Positions 1-10,754 of a stretch of DNA of 64,000 nt are shown here, piece after piece (within the stretch, counting starts at the first letter, position 1; the number at the start of each line of letters is the position of its first letter). Position numbers and translations under genes: made by a program. The notes under the pieces were generated by a model. That model made no database searches and was not told the DNA's origin. It was given only the letters and a program-made list of their open reading frames with translations. Origin of the DNA: Pseudomonas huaxiensis (GTDB lineage: Bacteria; Pseudomonadota; Gammaproteobacteria; Pseudomonadales; Pseudomonadaceae); the NCBI RefSeq assembly GCF_003231275.1, contig NZ_QKVL01000006.1:1-64000 (forward strand), read 5' to 3'.

Positions 1-145
1 CTTTTCCGGCTTTAATCTCGGCTTAGGCAGCGTTGTTTTGGCGGCTTGAACGCTTCAGCAGAATGCTGAGACTGCCTGCCCTTGCTCCCACAAATGGGAG
101 TAAGAGCACTAGAATAGAGCCCGACATCTTATTCAGAAGCTATTT

Positions 146-805
146 ATGTCCGATCCCGCCGACGTTCGGCCGCTCGAGAATCTGCCTCTTGATCAATTGG
201 TGGCCTGCCACGAGTGCGACCTGCTGATGCGCAAGCCGCTGCTCAAGCGAGACGAAAAGGCTCACTGCCCGCGCTGCGGATACGAACTCTATGCCCACCG
301 CCATAATGTGGTTGAGCGAAGCCTGGCATTGGTCCTGGCTGCTTTACTGCTCTATGTGCCTGCGAACTTCTTGCCGATCATGCAACTCCATCTGTTGGGG
401 CAAAGCGCCGACGATACGGTATGGAGTGGTGTGATCGGGTTGTACAACACGGGCATGCGGGGCATCGCTGTTGTGGTGTTCCTGTGCAGCATGGCGATTC
501 CGCTACTTAAACTGCTGTGTCAGCTCGCTGTACTGCTGAGTATTCGCTGGAATGTTGGGAGGAATTACGGATTGCTCCTCTATCGCATTTATCACCATCT
601 GCGCGATTGGGGCATGCTCGAGGTTTATTTCATGGGTGTGCTGGTCGCTATCGTCAAGCTGGTGGACCTTGCCGAGCTAAGCCTTGGGTTGGGTCTCTTG
701 TGTTTCATCAGTCTGTTGCTGGTCCAGGTCTGGCTCGAGGTGGTGATGTCGCCACATCAGATTTGGGTGGCGTTATCTGGAGAAGACCTGCATGCGGGCG
801 ATTGA
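146..805 (+). CDS. PqiA/LetA-type membrane protein, first half
   Basis: Inner-membrane protein of the PqiA/LetA family, which partners a periplasmic MCE-domain protein in lipid traffic between the two membranes. A cytoplasmic zinc ribbon is visible (C21-x2-C24 and C41-x2-C44), followed by about four hydrophobic segments beginning near residue 58. The family signature VPANFLPIM lies at residues 71-79. At 219 residues it matches only one half of E. coli LetA (about 427 residues); the next gene supplies the second half and overlaps it by 14 bases. The three genes up to 3711 therefore look like one coupled operon. The family assignment is strong; the lipid carried cannot be read from sequence. 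The 145 bases upstream hold no gene that I can support. Confidence 0.88.
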   Translation: MSDPADVRPLENLPLDQLVACHECDLLMRKPLLKRDEKAHCPRCGYELYAHRHNVVERSLALVLAALLLYVPANFLPIMQLHLLGQSADDTVWSGVIGLYNTGMRGIAVVVFLCSMAIPLLKLLCQLAVLLSIRWNVGRNYGLLLYRIYHHLRDWGMLEVYFMGVLVAIVKLVDLAELSLGLGLLCFISLLLVQVWLEVVMSPHQIWVALSGEDLHAGD

Positions 806-1415
806 TGCTGGAATCCTGATTTGTTGTGAGTGTCATGAACTCAACCGTCAGGAGCCCGATACAAGCGTCCAGACGTGCACGCGCTGTGGTGCGATCGTGC
901 ATGCGCGCCGGCCCAATAGCCTGGCCAGGACCTGGGCCTTGCTGATTACTGCAGGCATTCTTTATATCCCGGCGAACCTGCTACCGATCATGACGGTCAG
1001 TACGCTGGGCCAGGGTAGTCCGGACACAATCATGTCCGGCGTCATTACCTTGATGAAACACGGTATGTTGCCAATTGCTGCCGTGGTGTTCATCGCCAGT
1101 ATTCTGGTGCCGACCTTCAAGCTGGTGGGTATCGCCTTGTTGCTGTATTCAGTGCAGCGTCATCAGCCGTTGTCCGCTCGCCAGCGAATCCTCATGTACC
1201 GTTTCATCGAGTTCATCGGGCGCTGGTCGATGCTGGATATCTTCGTCATCGCCATCCTTGTGGCGGTGGTCAACTTTGGTCGCATCGCCAGTGTCGAGGC
1301 CAACCTGGGCGCGATTGCCTTTGCCAGTGTGGTGATATTGACGATGTTTGCAGCAGTAACTTTCGATCCCCGACTTATCTGGGATAACACGGAGTCGGAC
1401 GACGACCATGAGTGA
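792..1415 (+). CDS. PqiA/LetA-type membrane protein, second half
   Basis: Second PqiA-domain protein of the operon, 207 residues. Its zinc ribbon has C11/C12, C14, C29 and C32, and the IPANLLPIM signature lies at residues 59-67. Four membrane segments follow, and the C-terminus is acidic. In E. coli LetA two such domains are fused in one chain; here they are separate overlapping genes. The gene overlaps the MCE gene downstream by 8 bases, which supports tight co-expression of an inner-membrane platform made from two half-proteins. The alternative label, paraquat-inducible protein A, describes the same family; nothing here shows paraquat control. Confidence 0.88.
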   Translation: MRAIDAGILICCECHELNRQEPDTSVQTCTRCGAIVHARRPNSLARTWALLITAGILYIPANLLPIMTVSTLGQGSPDTIMSGVITLMKHGMLPIAAVVFIASILVPTFKLVGIALLLYSVQRHQPLSARQRILMYRFIEFIGRWSMLDIFVIAILVAVVNFGRIASVEANLGAIAFASVVILTMFAAVTFDPRLIWDNTESDDDHE

Positions 1416-3711
1416 TTTGCCTACGGCTAGAACCCGCCCCGCTTCGAATTGGTCGGCTATCTGGATTTTGCCTTTGATCGCGTTGGTCATCGGTGGCTGG
1501 CTGGGCTGGCAGGCCTACCGGCAGTCAGGCGTAGATATCGAGGTCCGCTTCGAGAGTGGCGAGGGTATCGTCGCGAACAAGACTGAAGTGGTCTACAAAG
1601 GTATGCCGGTAGGTAAGGTAAAGAGCCTGGTTCTGGACGCCAAAGGCAGTAATACCGGCGTGATTGCCACCATCGAGATGAGCTCGGCTGCCGAGCCTCA
1701 TTTGCTGGCCAATACGCGCTTCTGGCTGGTCAAGCCCAGCGTAACGCTCGCGGGCATTACAGGGTTGGAAACGCTGGTTTCCGGTAATTACATCGCAGTC
1801 AGCCCAGGGGATGGAGAGCCAACCAAGCGATTCGTCGCGCTGCCGGAGGCTCCTCCGTTATCCGATAGTGAGCCGGGACTGCATCTGACGCTCAAGGCCG
1901 ACCGGCTGGGTTCGCTCAATCGTGACAGTCCGGTGTTCTACAAGCAGATTCAGGTCGGTCGGGTGAAGAGTTACCGGCTGGCGGAAGACCAGGGCACGGT
2001 AGAAATCAAGGTTTTCATTGAGCCGGCTTATGCTCCATTGGTGCGTAAACACACGCGTTTCTGGAATGCCAGCGGCGTCAGCGTCGATGCCAACCTGTCC
2101 GGGGTCAAGATCCGCAGTGAATCATTGGCCAGTATTGTGGCGGGCGGCATTGCCTTTGCCACGCCAGAGCACCGCAAGGACAGCCCGCCTACAGACCCGA
2201 GCCTGCCGTTCCGGCTGTATGAGGACTTCGATGCTGCCCAGGCCGGCATTCGTGTAAAGGTGAAGCTGAATGACTTCGAGGGGCTTCAGGCCGGCCGTAC
2301 TCCGGTCATGTACAAGGGCATCCAGGTTGGCTCGTTGAAGGCTCTCAAGGTCGAGAGCGACCTGAACAGTGCGATGGCCGAACTCACCCTGGACCCGCTG
2401 GCGGAAGACTATCTGGTAGAGGGCACTCAATTCTGGGTGGTCAAACCGTCGATTTCCCTGGCGGGTATCACGGGTCTAGAGGCCTTGGTCAAGGGTAACT
2501 ACATAGCGATTCGCCCAGGCGACAAAGGGGCATCACCGCAGCGTGAGTTCGAAGCCCGCGCCAAGGCCCCTCCGCTCGACTTGAAGGCTCCGGGTCTGCA
2601 CCTGGTGCTGTTCAGCGACAACCTCGGCTCGCTGGAGGTGGGAAGTCCCGTCCTCTACCGGCAAGTGAAGGTGGGTACGGTGCAGAGCTACCAGTTCTCC
2701 CGCAAGCAGCAAAAGCGCCTGCTGATTGGCGTGCACATCGAGCCGGAGTATGCGGGCCTGGTCAATGGCTCGACGCGGTTCTGGAACGCCAGTGGCATTA
2801 CCCTTACAGGCGGCCTGTCGGGCATACAGATCAAGAGTGAGTCGCTGCAGAGTTTGATGGCAGGAGGGATATCCTTCGATACACCGGTACCGAACGTTGC
2901 TCTCAAGCGCCGTATTCCCACATTCCGTCTGCACGAGAATCAGGAGGCAGCGAACCTTTCGGGTACCGCGATCACGATCAAGGTGGCCGATGCCGATGGT
3001 CTGAAAGTCGGTACGCCTATTCGCTTCAAGGGGCTCGATGTTGGCAAGGTGGAAGGGGTCGACCTGAGTGCAGACCTGCAATCCGTTTTGCTCAAGGCGC
3101 GTATAACCGAAGTGCCGGAGCGAATCGCCAGGGTTGGTACCCAGTTCTGGGTGGTCAAGCCAGCGCTCGGCATCGTCAAGACTGAGAATCTGGGCACTCT
3201 GGTTACGGGTCAGTATCTGGAAGTGCAGCCTGCCGCCAAGAGCCCGGGGCCGCAGCGTGACTTCGTGGCCTTGCCCGAGAAGCCAGAAGTCCTTGGGCCT
3301 CAGGAGGGCCTGGCGCTTGTGCTGAGTGCGGCGCGACGCGGGTCTATCAAGCCTGGTGTGCCTGTGACTTATCGGGAGATACCGGTCGGCAAGGTGACTG
3401 GGTTCGAATTGGGGCAGACGGCGGATCGAGTGCTGATCCACATCTTGATCGAACCGCGCTACGCGGCGTTGGTTCGGGGCGGCAGTCGCTTCTGGAACAG
3501 CAGTGGCTTCGGCTTTGAGCTGGGCCTCTTCAAGGGCGCAACGGTGCGGACCGAATCCTTGGAAACCCTGATCCAGGGGGGTATCGCCTTTGCGACGCCG
3601 GATGGCGAACAAATCGGCAAGCCGGCGTTACCGCAGCAGACCTTCGCACTGTTCGACAAGGCAGAGGACGAGTGGCTGCAATGGGCGCCGAAGATCCCGC
3701 TCGGTAAGTGA
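1408..3711 (+). CDS. LetB/PqiB-type MCE protein with six MCE domains
   Basis: Periplasm-spanning lipid-transport protein of the MCE (MlaD) superfamily. One N-terminal membrane anchor (about residues 16-37) is followed by six MCE units beginning near residues 41, 157, 281, 397, 521 and 634. Each has the pattern of a short beta strand, a glycine turn and Y-K/R-x-I-x-VG-x-V. In E. coli PqiB has three such units and LetB has seven, so this 767-residue protein is intermediate in length. Stacked hexameric MCE rings are known in LetB to form a tunnel long enough to bridge the periplasm; the same is inferred here. It is the last gene of the operon and is followed by a strong terminator hairpin. Confidence 0.88.
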   Translation: MSDLPTARTRPASNWSAIWILPLIALVIGGWLGWQAYRQSGVDIEVRFESGEGIVANKTEVVYKGMPVGKVKSLVLDAKGSNTGVIATIEMSSAAEPHLLANTRFWLVKPSVTLAGITGLETLVSGNYIAVSPGDGEPTKRFVALPEAPPLSDSEPGLHLTLKADRLGSLNRDSPVFYKQIQVGRVKSYRLAEDQGTVEIKVFIEPAYAPLVRKHTRFWNASGVSVDANLSGVKIRSESLASIVAGGIAFATPEHRKDSPPTDPSLPFRLYEDFDAAQAGIRVKVKLNDFEGLQAGRTPVMYKGIQVGSLKALKVESDLNSAMAELTLDPLAEDYLVEGTQFWVVKPSISLAGITGLEALVKGNYIAIRPGDKGASPQREFEARAKAPPLDLKAPGLHLVLFSDNLGSLEVGSPVLYRQVKVGTVQSYQFSRKQQKRLLIGVHIEPEYAGLVNGSTRFWNASGITLTGGLSGIQIKSESLQSLMAGGISFDTPVPNVALKRRIPTFRLHENQEAANLSGTAITIKVADADGLKVGTPIRFKGLDVGKVEGVDLSADLQSVLLKARITEVPERIARVGTQFWVVKPALGIVKTENLGTLVTGQYLEVQPAAKSPGPQRDFVALPEKPEVLGPQEGLALVLSAARRGSIKPGVPVTYREIPVGKVTGFELGQTADRVLIHILIEPRYAALVRGGSRFWNSSGFGFELGLFKGATVRTESLETLIQGGIAFATPDGEQIGKPALPQQTFALFDKAEDEWLQWAPKIPLGK

Positions 3712-3800
3712 TCCGCGGCCGGGCTCGGGTGAGAGTTATCCCCGGGCCTGGATGTGAATAACGCCGCTCTTGTAAGGTTTTCACCAGATTACAGGCAATA

Positions 3801-3828
3801 AAAAACCGACCCTGAGGTCGGTTTTTTA
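3801..3828. terminator. bidirectional intrinsic terminator
   Basis: An A-run, the stem CCGAC paired with GTCGG around a short loop, and a T-run follow one another. The hairpin lies between the convergent MCE gene and rpsT and can end transcription from both sides. Confidence 0.9.
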
Positions 3829-3841
3829 ACAAGCTTGTCGC

Positions 3842-4114
3842 TTAGGCAGCAGCTTTCAGCGCCTTGATGTGGCCATTCAGACGGCCTTTATGGCGGGCAG
3901 CTTTGTTCTTGTGGATGATACCTTTGTCGGCCATACGGTCGATTACAGGTACAGCCAGGGTGTAAGCAGCTTGCGCTTTTTCGGCGTCTTTTGCGTCAAT
4001 GGCTTTCACTACGTTTTTGATGTAGGTACGAACCATGGAACGCAGGCTGGCGTTGTGGCTGCGACGCTTCTCAGCCTGTTTTGCACGTTTTTTGGCGGAA
4101 GGTGAGTTGGCCAC
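3842..4114 (-). CDS. rpsT: 30S ribosomal protein S20
   Basis: Small basic protein of 90 residues that binds 16S rRNA during assembly of the 30S subunit. It begins [18 protein letters not shown], the typical S20 start, and ends in an alanine/lysine-rich helix. A GGAGCTCG-like ribosome binding site precedes the ATG. The gene is monocistronic, with its own promoter at 4165-4193 on the same strand and a terminator at 3801-3828. It is divergent from murJ, a usual gamma-proteobacterial arrangement. Confidence 0.98.
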   Translation of the reverse strand: MANSPSAKKRAKQAEKRRSHNASLRSMVRTYIKNVVKAIDAKDAEKAQAAYTLAVPVIDRMADKGIIHKNKAARHKGRLNGHIKALKAAA

Positions 4115-4164
4115 CGTCGAGCTCCTCGAAAGACTTGGTAAATAGCAAACAAAATAGGCCGCGA

Positions 4165-4193
4165 ATCATGCCGATGAGTTGACCGGTTGTCAA
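4165..4193 (-). promoter_or_regulatory. sigma-70 promoter of rpsT
   Basis: On the minus strand there is a perfect TTGACA (4188-4193), a 17-base spacer, CATGAT as -10 (4165-4170) and a GC-rich stretch just downstream. This fits a strong growth-rate-controlled ribosomal promoter. Confidence 0.55.
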
Positions 4194-4366
4194 GGCCGAG
4201 GACGGGGTTCCGCCCAATGGCCAATCTCTCCATCGGGATGATTCCCTTCTGGTGCATGACCTGTAAACTCGGGAGCTTTTGCGCTGCCTGTTTTGCGCGG
4301 CGCGCAGTATCGCATATCCGGATGGCTTTCGGCCTGCCCTTCATCTCTCAGCATGAAAAACTTTCG

Positions 4367-5905
4367 ATGAATCTGCTCAAATCCCTGGCTGCGGTCAGCT
4401 CCATCACCATGGTGTCGCGTGTGCTGGGTTTTGTACGGGACACCATTCTTGCACGTATTTTCGGTGCTGGAGTCGCAACCGACGCCTTCTTCATTGCCTT
4501 CAAGCTGCCCAATCTGTTGCGGCGGATCTTCGCAGAGGGCGCATTCTCCCAGGCATTCGTGCCCATCCTGGCCGAATACAAGACCCAGCATGGTGAAGAA
4601 GCGACCCGTACGTTTGTCGCTTATGTCGCCGGGTTGCTGACCCTGGTGCTGGCACTGGTCACGGTGGCCGGTGTGCTGGCCGCCCCTTGGGTGGTCTGGG
4701 CTACGGCACCTGGTTTTGTCGACAGCGAGGAGAAATTTCAGCTCACCACTGACCTGTTGCGTGTGACGTTTCCTTATATATTGCTGATCTCGCTGTCGTC
4801 CCTGGCCGGCGCAATCCTCAATACCTGGAACCGTTTCTCGGTGCCGGCGTTTGTGCCGACCCTGCTCAACGTCGCGATGATTTTCTTCGCCTTGTTCCTC
4901 ACGCCCTATTTCGATCCACCCGTCATGGCGCTCGGCTGGGCGGTGCTGGTGGGCGGTCTGTTGCAACTGCTTTATCAACTGCCTCATCTGAAAAAGATCG
5001 GCATGCTGGTGCTACCTCGCCTCAATCTCCGTGATTCCGGTGTCTGGCGCGTGCTTAAACAAATGCTGCCCGCGATCCTTGGCGTCTCGGTCAGTCAAAT
5101 CTCGCTGATCATCAACACCATTTTTGCGTCGTTCCTGGTGGCGGGCTCGGTGTCGTGGATGTACTACGCCGACCGCCTCATGGAATTGCCTTCCGGCGTC
5201 CTGGGCGTGGCGCTGGGCACCATCCTCCTGCCGACCCTGGCCAAGACCTATGCCAACAGGGACCGCCAGCAGTATTCGCAAATCCTCGATTGGGGGCTGC
5301 GCCTGTGTTTCCTGCTGGTGCTGCCCTGTGCTCTGGCCCTGGCTGTCTTGTCGGAGCCTTTGACCGTGGCCTTGTTCCAGTACGGCAAGTTCAGCGCGTT
5401 CGATGCGCAGATGACCCAGCGTGCGCTGATTGCCTACTCGGTGGGGCTGCTCGGCATCATCCTGATCAAGGTGCTGGCTCCTGGTTTCTATGCGCAGCAG
5501 AACATCCGTACTCCGGTGAAGATCGCGATTTTCACCCTGATCTCGACGCAACTGCTCAACCTGGTATTTGTCGGGCCACTGCAGCACGCCGGTCTGGCCT
5601 TGGCCATCAGTGTCGGCGCGTGCCTCAATGCCGGTCTGTTGTACTGGAAGTTGCGTCAACAGCAGCTGTTCGAACCGCAGCCGGGCTGGGGGCGTTTTCT
5701 GCTCAAGCTGGTCATTGCGGTGATCCTGATGTCGGCCGTGTTGATCGTAGGCCTGGTATTCATGCCGCCTTGGGCGCAGGGCGACATGCTGATGCGGTTC
5801 TTGCGGCTGGGCGCGTTGATCGCGGCTGGCATCCTGACCTATTTCGGCAGCCTGTTCCTGTTCGGCTTCCGTCCCCGAGACTTCGCCCGCAAGGCGCTGC
5901 ACTGA
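4367..5905 (+). CDS. murJ: lipid II flippase MurJ
   Basis: Multi-spanning inner-membrane protein (MviN/MATE-like fold) that flips lipid II for peptidoglycan synthesis. The chain begins [20 protein letters not shown] and contains the family segment [14 protein letters not shown] near residues 48-62. There are about 14 hydrophobic helices, and the length of 512 residues is usual for Pseudomonas MurJ. An open frame continues 60 codons upstream, but ATG 4367 gives the conserved N-terminus, so it is chosen. It stands directly upstream of ribF in the common Pseudomonas order. Confidence 0.95.
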   Translation: MNLLKSLAAVSSITMVSRVLGFVRDTILARIFGAGVATDAFFIAFKLPNLLRRIFAEGAFSQAFVPILAEYKTQHGEEATRTFVAYVAGLLTLVLALVTVAGVLAAPWVVWATAPGFVDSEEKFQLTTDLLRVTFPYILLISLSSLAGAILNTWNRFSVPAFVPTLLNVAMIFFALFLTPYFDPPVMALGWAVLVGGLLQLLYQLPHLKKIGMLVLPRLNLRDSGVWRVLKQMLPAILGVSVSQISLIINTIFASFLVAGSVSWMYYADRLMELPSGVLGVALGTILLPTLAKTYANRDRQQYSQILDWGLRLCFLLVLPCALALAVLSEPLTVALFQYGKFSAFDAQMTQRALIAYSVGLLGIILIKVLAPGFYAQQNIRTPVKIAIFTLISTQLLNLVFVGPLQHAGLALAISVGACLNAGLLYWKLRQQQLFEPQPGWGRFLLKLVIAVILMSAVLIVGLVFMPPWAQGDMLMRFLRLGALIAAGILTYFGSLFLFGFRPRDFARKALH

Positions 5906-6023
5906 TGGACGGCGCGGGTCAGGCGTCGGTTTTGTACGATCGACGTCCTGGCTTCGCGCTGTTGCCTGTCGTCGGCGCCCGGGTGTGGTTATAATCGACC
6001 ACTTTATGAGCAAGAAGCGCGTT

Positions 6024-6974
6024 ATGCAGCTGGTTCGAGGCCTCCACAACCTTCGCCCCCGGCACCGGGGCTGCGTTGCAACTATCGGCAATTTCGACGG
6101 TGTTCACCGCGGCCACCAGGCCATCCTGGCGCGTCTGCGTGAGCGCGCGGTAGAGCTGGGCGTGCCCAGTTGCGTGGTCATTTTCGAGCCACAGCCGCGT
6201 GAGTATTTCGCTCCGGAAACCGCTCCGGCCCGTCTGGCTCGCCTGCGCGACAAGGTGGCCCTGCTGGCCGCCGAAGGTGTCGACCGGGTGTTGTGCCTGG
6301 CGTTCAACCAGCGCCTGAGCAGGCTCAGCGCCAGCGAGTTCGTCGAAACTATTTTGGTCGACGGCCTGGGCGTGAAGCATCTTGAAGTCGGCGACGACTT
6401 CCGCTTCGGTTGCGACCGTCTCGGCGACTTCGCCTTCCTGCAGGATGCGGGTAGCCGCCACGGCTTCTCCGTCGAGGCGGCGCAGACCGTCGAACTCGAC
6501 GGGCTGCGAGTCAGCAGCACGCAGGTTCGCGATGCGCTGGCCGCTGCGGACTTCGCGCTGGCCGAGCGTCTGCTGGGGCGGCCGTTCCGTATCCGTGGTC
6601 GAGTGCTGCACGGACAGAAGCTGGCTCGGCAGTTGGGTACGCCCACCGCCAACGTACAACTCAAGCGCCGTCGTGTGCCGCTGAGCGGGGTCTACCTGGT
6701 CAGTGTGCCGATCGATGGCAAGGCTTGGCCCGGTGTCGCCAATATTGGCGTGCGGCCAACCGTTTCCGGGGATGGCAGCGCCCACCTGGAAGTGCATCTG
6801 CTGGATTTTGCCGGTGATCTGTATGGCCGGCGCCTTACGGTGGAATTCCACCACAAGCTGCGTGAAGAGCAGCGCTTCGCCTCCCTGGAGGCGCTCAAGT
6901 CGGCGATCGATGCGGATATCGCCGCCGCACGTGCCCATTGGCACGCTCAACCGCTAACGAAGAGCCTGAAATGA
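6024..6974 (+). CDS. ribF: bifunctional riboflavin kinase/FAD synthetase
   Basis: Makes FMN from riboflavin and FAD from FMN in the cytoplasm. The N-terminal FAD synthetase domain shows the nucleotidyltransferase signature [13 protein letters not shown] near residues 22-34. The C-terminal riboflavin kinase domain shows GTPTANV followed by the GVYLV strand. An ATG 13 codons upstream is in frame, but ATG 6024 gives the usual [10 protein letters not shown] start and 316 residues. The stop codon overlaps the ileS start (ATGA), so translation is coupled. Confidence 0.95.
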   Translation: MQLVRGLHNLRPRHRGCVATIGNFDGVHRGHQAILARLRERAVELGVPSCVVIFEPQPREYFAPETAPARLARLRDKVALLAAEGVDRVLCLAFNQRLSRLSASEFVETILVDGLGVKHLEVGDDFRFGCDRLGDFAFLQDAGSRHGFSVEAAQTVELDGLRVSSTQVRDALAAADFALAERLLGRPFRIRGRVLHGQKLARQLGTPTANVQLKRRRVPLSGVYLVSVPIDGKAWPGVANIGVRPTVSGDGSAHLEVHLLDFAGDLYGRRLTVEFHHKLREEQRFASLEALKSAIDADIAAARAHWHAQPLTKSLK

Positions 6975-9802
6975 CCGACTATAAAGCCACGCTTAACCTT
7001 CCGGACACCGCCTTCCCTATGAAGGCCGGCCTGCCACAGCGCGAACCGCAGATCCTGCAGCGCTGGGACAGTATTGGCCTGTACCGGAAGCTGCGCGAAA
7101 TTGGCAAGGATCGTCCGAAGTTCGTCCTGCACGACGGCCCGCCCTACGCCAACGGCAAGATCCACATCGGTCATGCGCTCAACAAGATTCTCAAGGACAT
7201 GATTGTCCGCTCCAAGACCCTGTCCGGCTTCGACGCGCCTTATGTTCCGGGCTGGGACTGCCACGGCCTGCCGATCGAGCACAAGGTCGAAGTCACCCAT
7301 GGCAAGCACCTGACCGCGGACAAGACCCGCGAGCTGTGCCGTGCCTACGCCGCCGAGCAGATCGAAGGCCAGAAGGCCGAGTTCATCCGTCTGGGCGTGC
7401 TGGGTGACTGGGACAACCCGTACAAGACCATGGACTTCGCCAACGAGGCCGGCGAAATCCGTGCCCTGGCTGAAATCGTCAAGCACGGTTTCGTGTTCAA
7501 GGGGTTGAAACCGGTCAACTGGTGCTTCGATTGCGGTTCGGCCCTGGCTGAAGCCGAAGTCGAGTACGCCGACAAGAAATCCCAGACCATCGACGTCGCC
7601 TTCAAGGCCGCCGATGAAGACAAGCTGGCCGCCGCATTTGGCCTGGCCTCTCTGTCCAAGCCGGCTTCCATCGTGATCTGGACCACCACCCCGTGGACCA
7701 TCCCGGCCAACCAGGCGCTGAACATCCATCCGGAATTCACCTACGCCCTGGTCGACGTCGGCGACAAGCTGCTGGTGCTGGCCGAGGAACTGGTCGAGTC
7801 CTGCCTCAAGCGCTACTCGCTGGAAGGTTCGGTCATCGCCACCGCGCCGGGTTCGGCGCTGGAACTGATCAACTTCCGCCATCCGTTCTACGACCGCCTG
7901 TCGCCTGTATACCTGGCCGAGTATGTCGAGCTGGGCGCCGGTACCGGCGTGGTGCACTCCGCGCCGGCCTACGGTGAGGACGACTTCGTCACCTGCAAGC
8001 GCTACGGCATGGTCAACGACGACATCCTGACCCCGGTGCAGAGCAACGGTGTGTACGTCGACTCGCTGGAGTTCTTCGGCGGCCAGTTCATCTGGAAAGC
8101 CAACCCGCACATCGTTGACAAGCTGGCCGAAGTCGGTTCGCTGCTGTTCACCGAAACCATCAGCCACAGCTACATGCACTGCTGGCGCCACAAGTCCGCG
8201 CTGATCTACCGCGCCACCGCGCAGTGGTTCGTGGGCATGGACAAGCAGCCGGACATCGGCGACACCCTGCGTGAGCGTGCACTCAAGGCTATCGAAGACA
8301 CCAAGTTCGTCCCGGCCTGGGGCCAGGCGCGCCTGCACTCGATGATCGCCAACCGTCCTGACTGGTGCATCTCGCGTCAGCGTAACTGGGGTGTTCCGAT
8401 CCCGTTCTTCCTGAACAAGCAGACCGGCGAGCTGCACCCGCGCACCGTCGAACTGATGGAAGAAGTGGCCAAGCGCGTCGAGCAAGAAGGCATCGAGGCC
8501 TGGTTCAAGCTGGACGCCGCCGAATTGCTGGGTGAAGAGGCTGCCCAGTACGACAAGATCGCCGACACCCTCGACGTCTGGTTCGACTCCGGCACCACGC
8601 ACTGGCACGTACTGCGCGGTTCGCACAACATCGGTCACGAAGCCGGTCCGCGCGCCGACCTGTACCTGGAAGGTTCCGACCAGCACCGCGGCTGGTTCCA
8701 CTCCTCGCTGCTGACCGGTTGCGCGATCGACAACCATGCGCCGTACCGCGAGCTGCTGACCCACGGTTTCACCGTCGACGAAAACGGTCGCAAGATGTCC
8801 AAGTCGCTGGGTAACACCATCGAGCCGCAGAAGGTCAACGACACCCTGGGCGCCGACATCATGCGTCTGTGGGTTTCGGCCACCGACTACTCCGGCGAGA
8901 TGGCAGTTTCCGACCAGATTCTGCAGCGCAGCGCCGATGCCTATCGCCGTATCCGCAACACCGCGCGCTTCCTGCTGTCCAACCTGTCCGGCTTCGACCC
9001 GGCCCGCGACTTGCTGCCGGCCGAAGACATGCTGGCGCTGGATCGCTGGGCTGTTGATCGCACCCTGCTGCTGCAACGCGAGCTGGAAGAGCACTACAGC
9101 GAATACCGCTTCTGGAACGTCTACTCGAAGATCCACAACTTCTGCGTGCAGGAGCTGGGTGGTTTCTACCTGGACATCATCAAGGACCGTCAGTACACCA
9201 CTGGCACCAACAGCGTTGCCCGTCGCTCCTGTCAGACCGCGCTGTATCACATCTCCGAAGCGCTGGTGCGTTGGATCGCACCGATCCTGGCGTTCACCGC
9301 CGACGAGCTGTGGCAGTACCTGCCAGGCGAGCGTAACGAGTCGGTCATGCTCAACACCTGGTACCAGGGACTGAGCGAACTGCCGGAAGGCATCGAGCTG
9401 GATCGCGCCTACTGGGATCGCGTGATGGCGGTGAAGGCGGCAGTCAACAAGGAACTGGAGAACCAACGTTCGGCCAAGGCCATCGGTGGCAACCTGCAGG
9501 CCGAAGTGACCCTGTTCGCCGACGAGTCCCTGGGTAACGACCTGGTCAAGCTGGGCAACGAACTGCGCTTCGTACTGATCACGTCCGCTGCCAGCGTCGC
9601 GCCGTTCGTCGAAGCGCCGGCCGATGCCGTGGTTACCGATGTCGCCGGTCTGAAGCTGAAGGTGGTCAAGTCCGGTCACGCCAAGTGCGGCCGTTGCTGG
9701 CACTTCCGCGCTGACGTCGGAATCAACCCTGCGCATCCGGAAATCTGTGGTCGTTGCGTCGACAACATCAGCGGCAGCGGTGAGGTGCGTCACTATGCCT
9801 AA
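6971..9802 (+). CDS. ileS: isoleucyl-tRNA synthetase
   Basis: Class I aminoacyl-tRNA synthetase of 943 residues that charges tRNA-Ile. The HIGH motif is at residues 65-68 within [16 protein letters not shown], and KMSKS lies at about 608-612. The editing domain is present between them, and a C-terminal zinc site contains CGRCWHF followed by CGRC. The chosen ATG overlaps ribF by four bases; an upstream in-frame ATG inside ribF would add an unlikely extension. The coding strand is very GC-rich and strongly codon-biased, as expected for a highly expressed gene. It overlaps lspA by eight bases. Confidence 0.98.
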   Translation: MTDYKATLNLPDTAFPMKAGLPQREPQILQRWDSIGLYRKLREIGKDRPKFVLHDGPPYANGKIHIGHALNKILKDMIVRSKTLSGFDAPYVPGWDCHGLPIEHKVEVTHGKHLTADKTRELCRAYAAEQIEGQKAEFIRLGVLGDWDNPYKTMDFANEAGEIRALAEIVKHGFVFKGLKPVNWCFDCGSALAEAEVEYADKKSQTIDVAFKAADEDKLAAAFGLASLSKPASIVIWTTTPWTIPANQALNIHPEFTYALVDVGDKLLVLAEELVESCLKRYSLEGSVIATAPGSALELINFRHPFYDRLSPVYLAEYVELGAGTGVVHSAPAYGEDDFVTCKRYGMVNDDILTPVQSNGVYVDSLEFFGGQFIWKANPHIVDKLAEVGSLLFTETISHSYMHCWRHKSALIYRATAQWFVGMDKQPDIGDTLRERALKAIEDTKFVPAWGQARLHSMIANRPDWCISRQRNWGVPIPFFLNKQTGELHPRTVELMEEVAKRVEQEGIEAWFKLDAAELLGEEAAQYDKIADTLDVWFDSGTTHWHVLRGSHNIGHEAGPRADLYLEGSDQHRGWFHSSLLTGCAIDNHAPYRELLTHGFTVDENGRKMSKSLGNTIEPQKVNDTLGADIMRLWVSATDYSGEMAVSDQILQRSADAYRRIRNTARFLLSNLSGFDPARDLLPAEDMLALDRWAVDRTLLLQRELEEHYSEYRFWNVYSKIHNFCVQELGGFYLDIIKDRQYTTGTNSVARRSCQTALYHISEALVRWIAPILAFTADELWQYLPGERNESVMLNTWYQGLSELPEGIELDRAYWDRVMAVKAAVNKELENQRSAKAIGGNLQAEVTLFADESLGNDLVKLGNELRFVLITSAASVAPFVEAPADAVVTDVAGLKLKVVKSGHAKCGRCWHFRADVGINPAHPEICGRCVDNISGSGEVRHYA

Positions 9803-10310
9803 TGTGGCTGCGGGGCGTTTCGGACGCCTTGCCTGGCTCTGGCTGAGCGTGCTGGTCCTGGCCCTTGACCAGGCCAGCAAGTTTTACTTCGAAGGTGCGT
9901 TGAGTCTGTACCAGCAGATCGTGGTCATTCCGGACTACTTCAGCTGGACCCTGGCCTACAACACCGGTGCTGCCTTCAGCTTCCTGGCTGACAGCTCCGG
10001 CTGGCAGCGCTGGCTGTTCGCCCTGATCGCGGTAGTGGTCAGTGCGGTGCTGGTGGTCTGGCTCAAGCGCCTTGGGCGCAACGAGACCTGGCTGGCGGTC
10101 GCACTGGCGCTGGTGCTCGGTGGTGCCCTGGGCAACCTGTACGACCGTATCGTGCTGGGCCACGTGGTCGACTTCATTCTGGTGCACTGGCAGAACCGCT
10201 GGTACTTCCCGGCCTTCAATCTGGCCGACAGCGCCATTACCGCAGGTGCGGTGATGCTGGCGCTGGATATGTTCAAGAGCAAAAAGTCCGGAGAACCTGT
10301 CCATGACTGA
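9795..10310 (+). CDS. lspA: lipoprotein signal peptidase II
   Basis: Inner-membrane aspartyl protease that removes the signal peptide from prolipoproteins after lipidation of the cysteine. There are four membrane helices in 171 residues. The two catalytic aspartates sit in the conserved segments [15 protein letters not shown] and FNLADSAI. It starts inside the last codons of ileS and overlaps fkpB by eight bases, the conserved ileS-lspA-fkpB-ispH operon. An in-frame ATG 16 codons upstream lies within ileS and was not chosen. Confidence 0.96.
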   Translation: MPNVAAGRFGRLAWLWLSVLVLALDQASKFYFEGALSLYQQIVVIPDYFSWTLAYNTGAAFSFLADSSGWQRWLFALIAVVVSAVLVVWLKRLGRNETWLAVALALVLGGALGNLYDRIVLGHVVDFILVHWQNRWYFPAFNLADSAITAGAVMLALDMFKSKKSGEPVHD

Positions 10311-10740
10311 AACCCGTATCGGCCAGAACACCGAAGTCACCCTGCACTTCGCACTGCATCTGGAAAACGGCGATACCGTCGACAGCACGTTCGACAAGGC
10401 GCCGGCGGTATTCAAAGTCGGCGACGGCAACCTGTTGCCCGGCTTCGAGGCAGCCATCTTTGGCTTCAAGGCGGGCGACAAGCGCAGCGTAGCCGTTGCC
10501 CCCGAGAATGCCTTCGGCCAGCCCAACCCGCAGAACGTACAGATCATGCCGCGCTCGCAGTTCCAGGACATGGAGCTGTCCGAGGGCCTGCTGGTCATCT
10601 TCAACGACGCGGCCAACGCGGAACTGCCTGGCGTGGTGAAGGCGTTCGACGACGCTCAAGTGACCGTCGACTTCAACCATCCTCTGGCTGGCAAGACCCT
10701 GAACTTCGAGGTGGAAATCCTCGAGGTGAAGGCCCTCTGA
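10303..10740 (+). CDS. fkpB: FKBP-type peptidyl-prolyl isomerase, SlpA-like
   Basis: Cytoplasmic peptidyl-prolyl cis-trans isomerase/chaperone of the SlyD/SlpA type, 145 residues. The N-terminal half shows the FKBP strand pattern [19 protein letters not shown] and [16 protein letters not shown]; the inserted-flap region follows with ENAFGQPNP. It lacks the long histidine-rich tail of SlyD, which favours FkpB/SlpA. Its place between lspA and ispH is the standard one. Confidence 0.95.
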   Translation: MTETRIGQNTEVTLHFALHLENGDTVDSTFDKAPAVFKVGDGNLLPGFEAAIFGFKAGDKRSVAVAPENAFGQPNPQNVQIMPRSQFQDMELSEGLLVIFNDAANAELPGVVKAFDDAQVTVDFNHPLAGKTLNFEVEILEVKAL

Positions 10741-10754
10741 GCCTGGAGTCCCTC

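Noticed and set aside
2533..3612. Long minus-strand frame opposite the MCE gene
   Set aside because: No family motif and no start signals; explained by the high GC of the real gene.
1408..3711. Repeated segments that could be mistaken for a tandem DNA repeat
   Set aside because: They are diverged MCE protein domains, not nucleotide repeats; there is also no CRISPR-like array anywhere that I could see.
6947..9880. A 977-codon open frame on the minus strand opposite ileS
   Set aside because: It is antisense to a fully conserved ileS and its composition (many Gln, Arg, Val) is typical of the reverse of a GC-rich, codon-biased gene.
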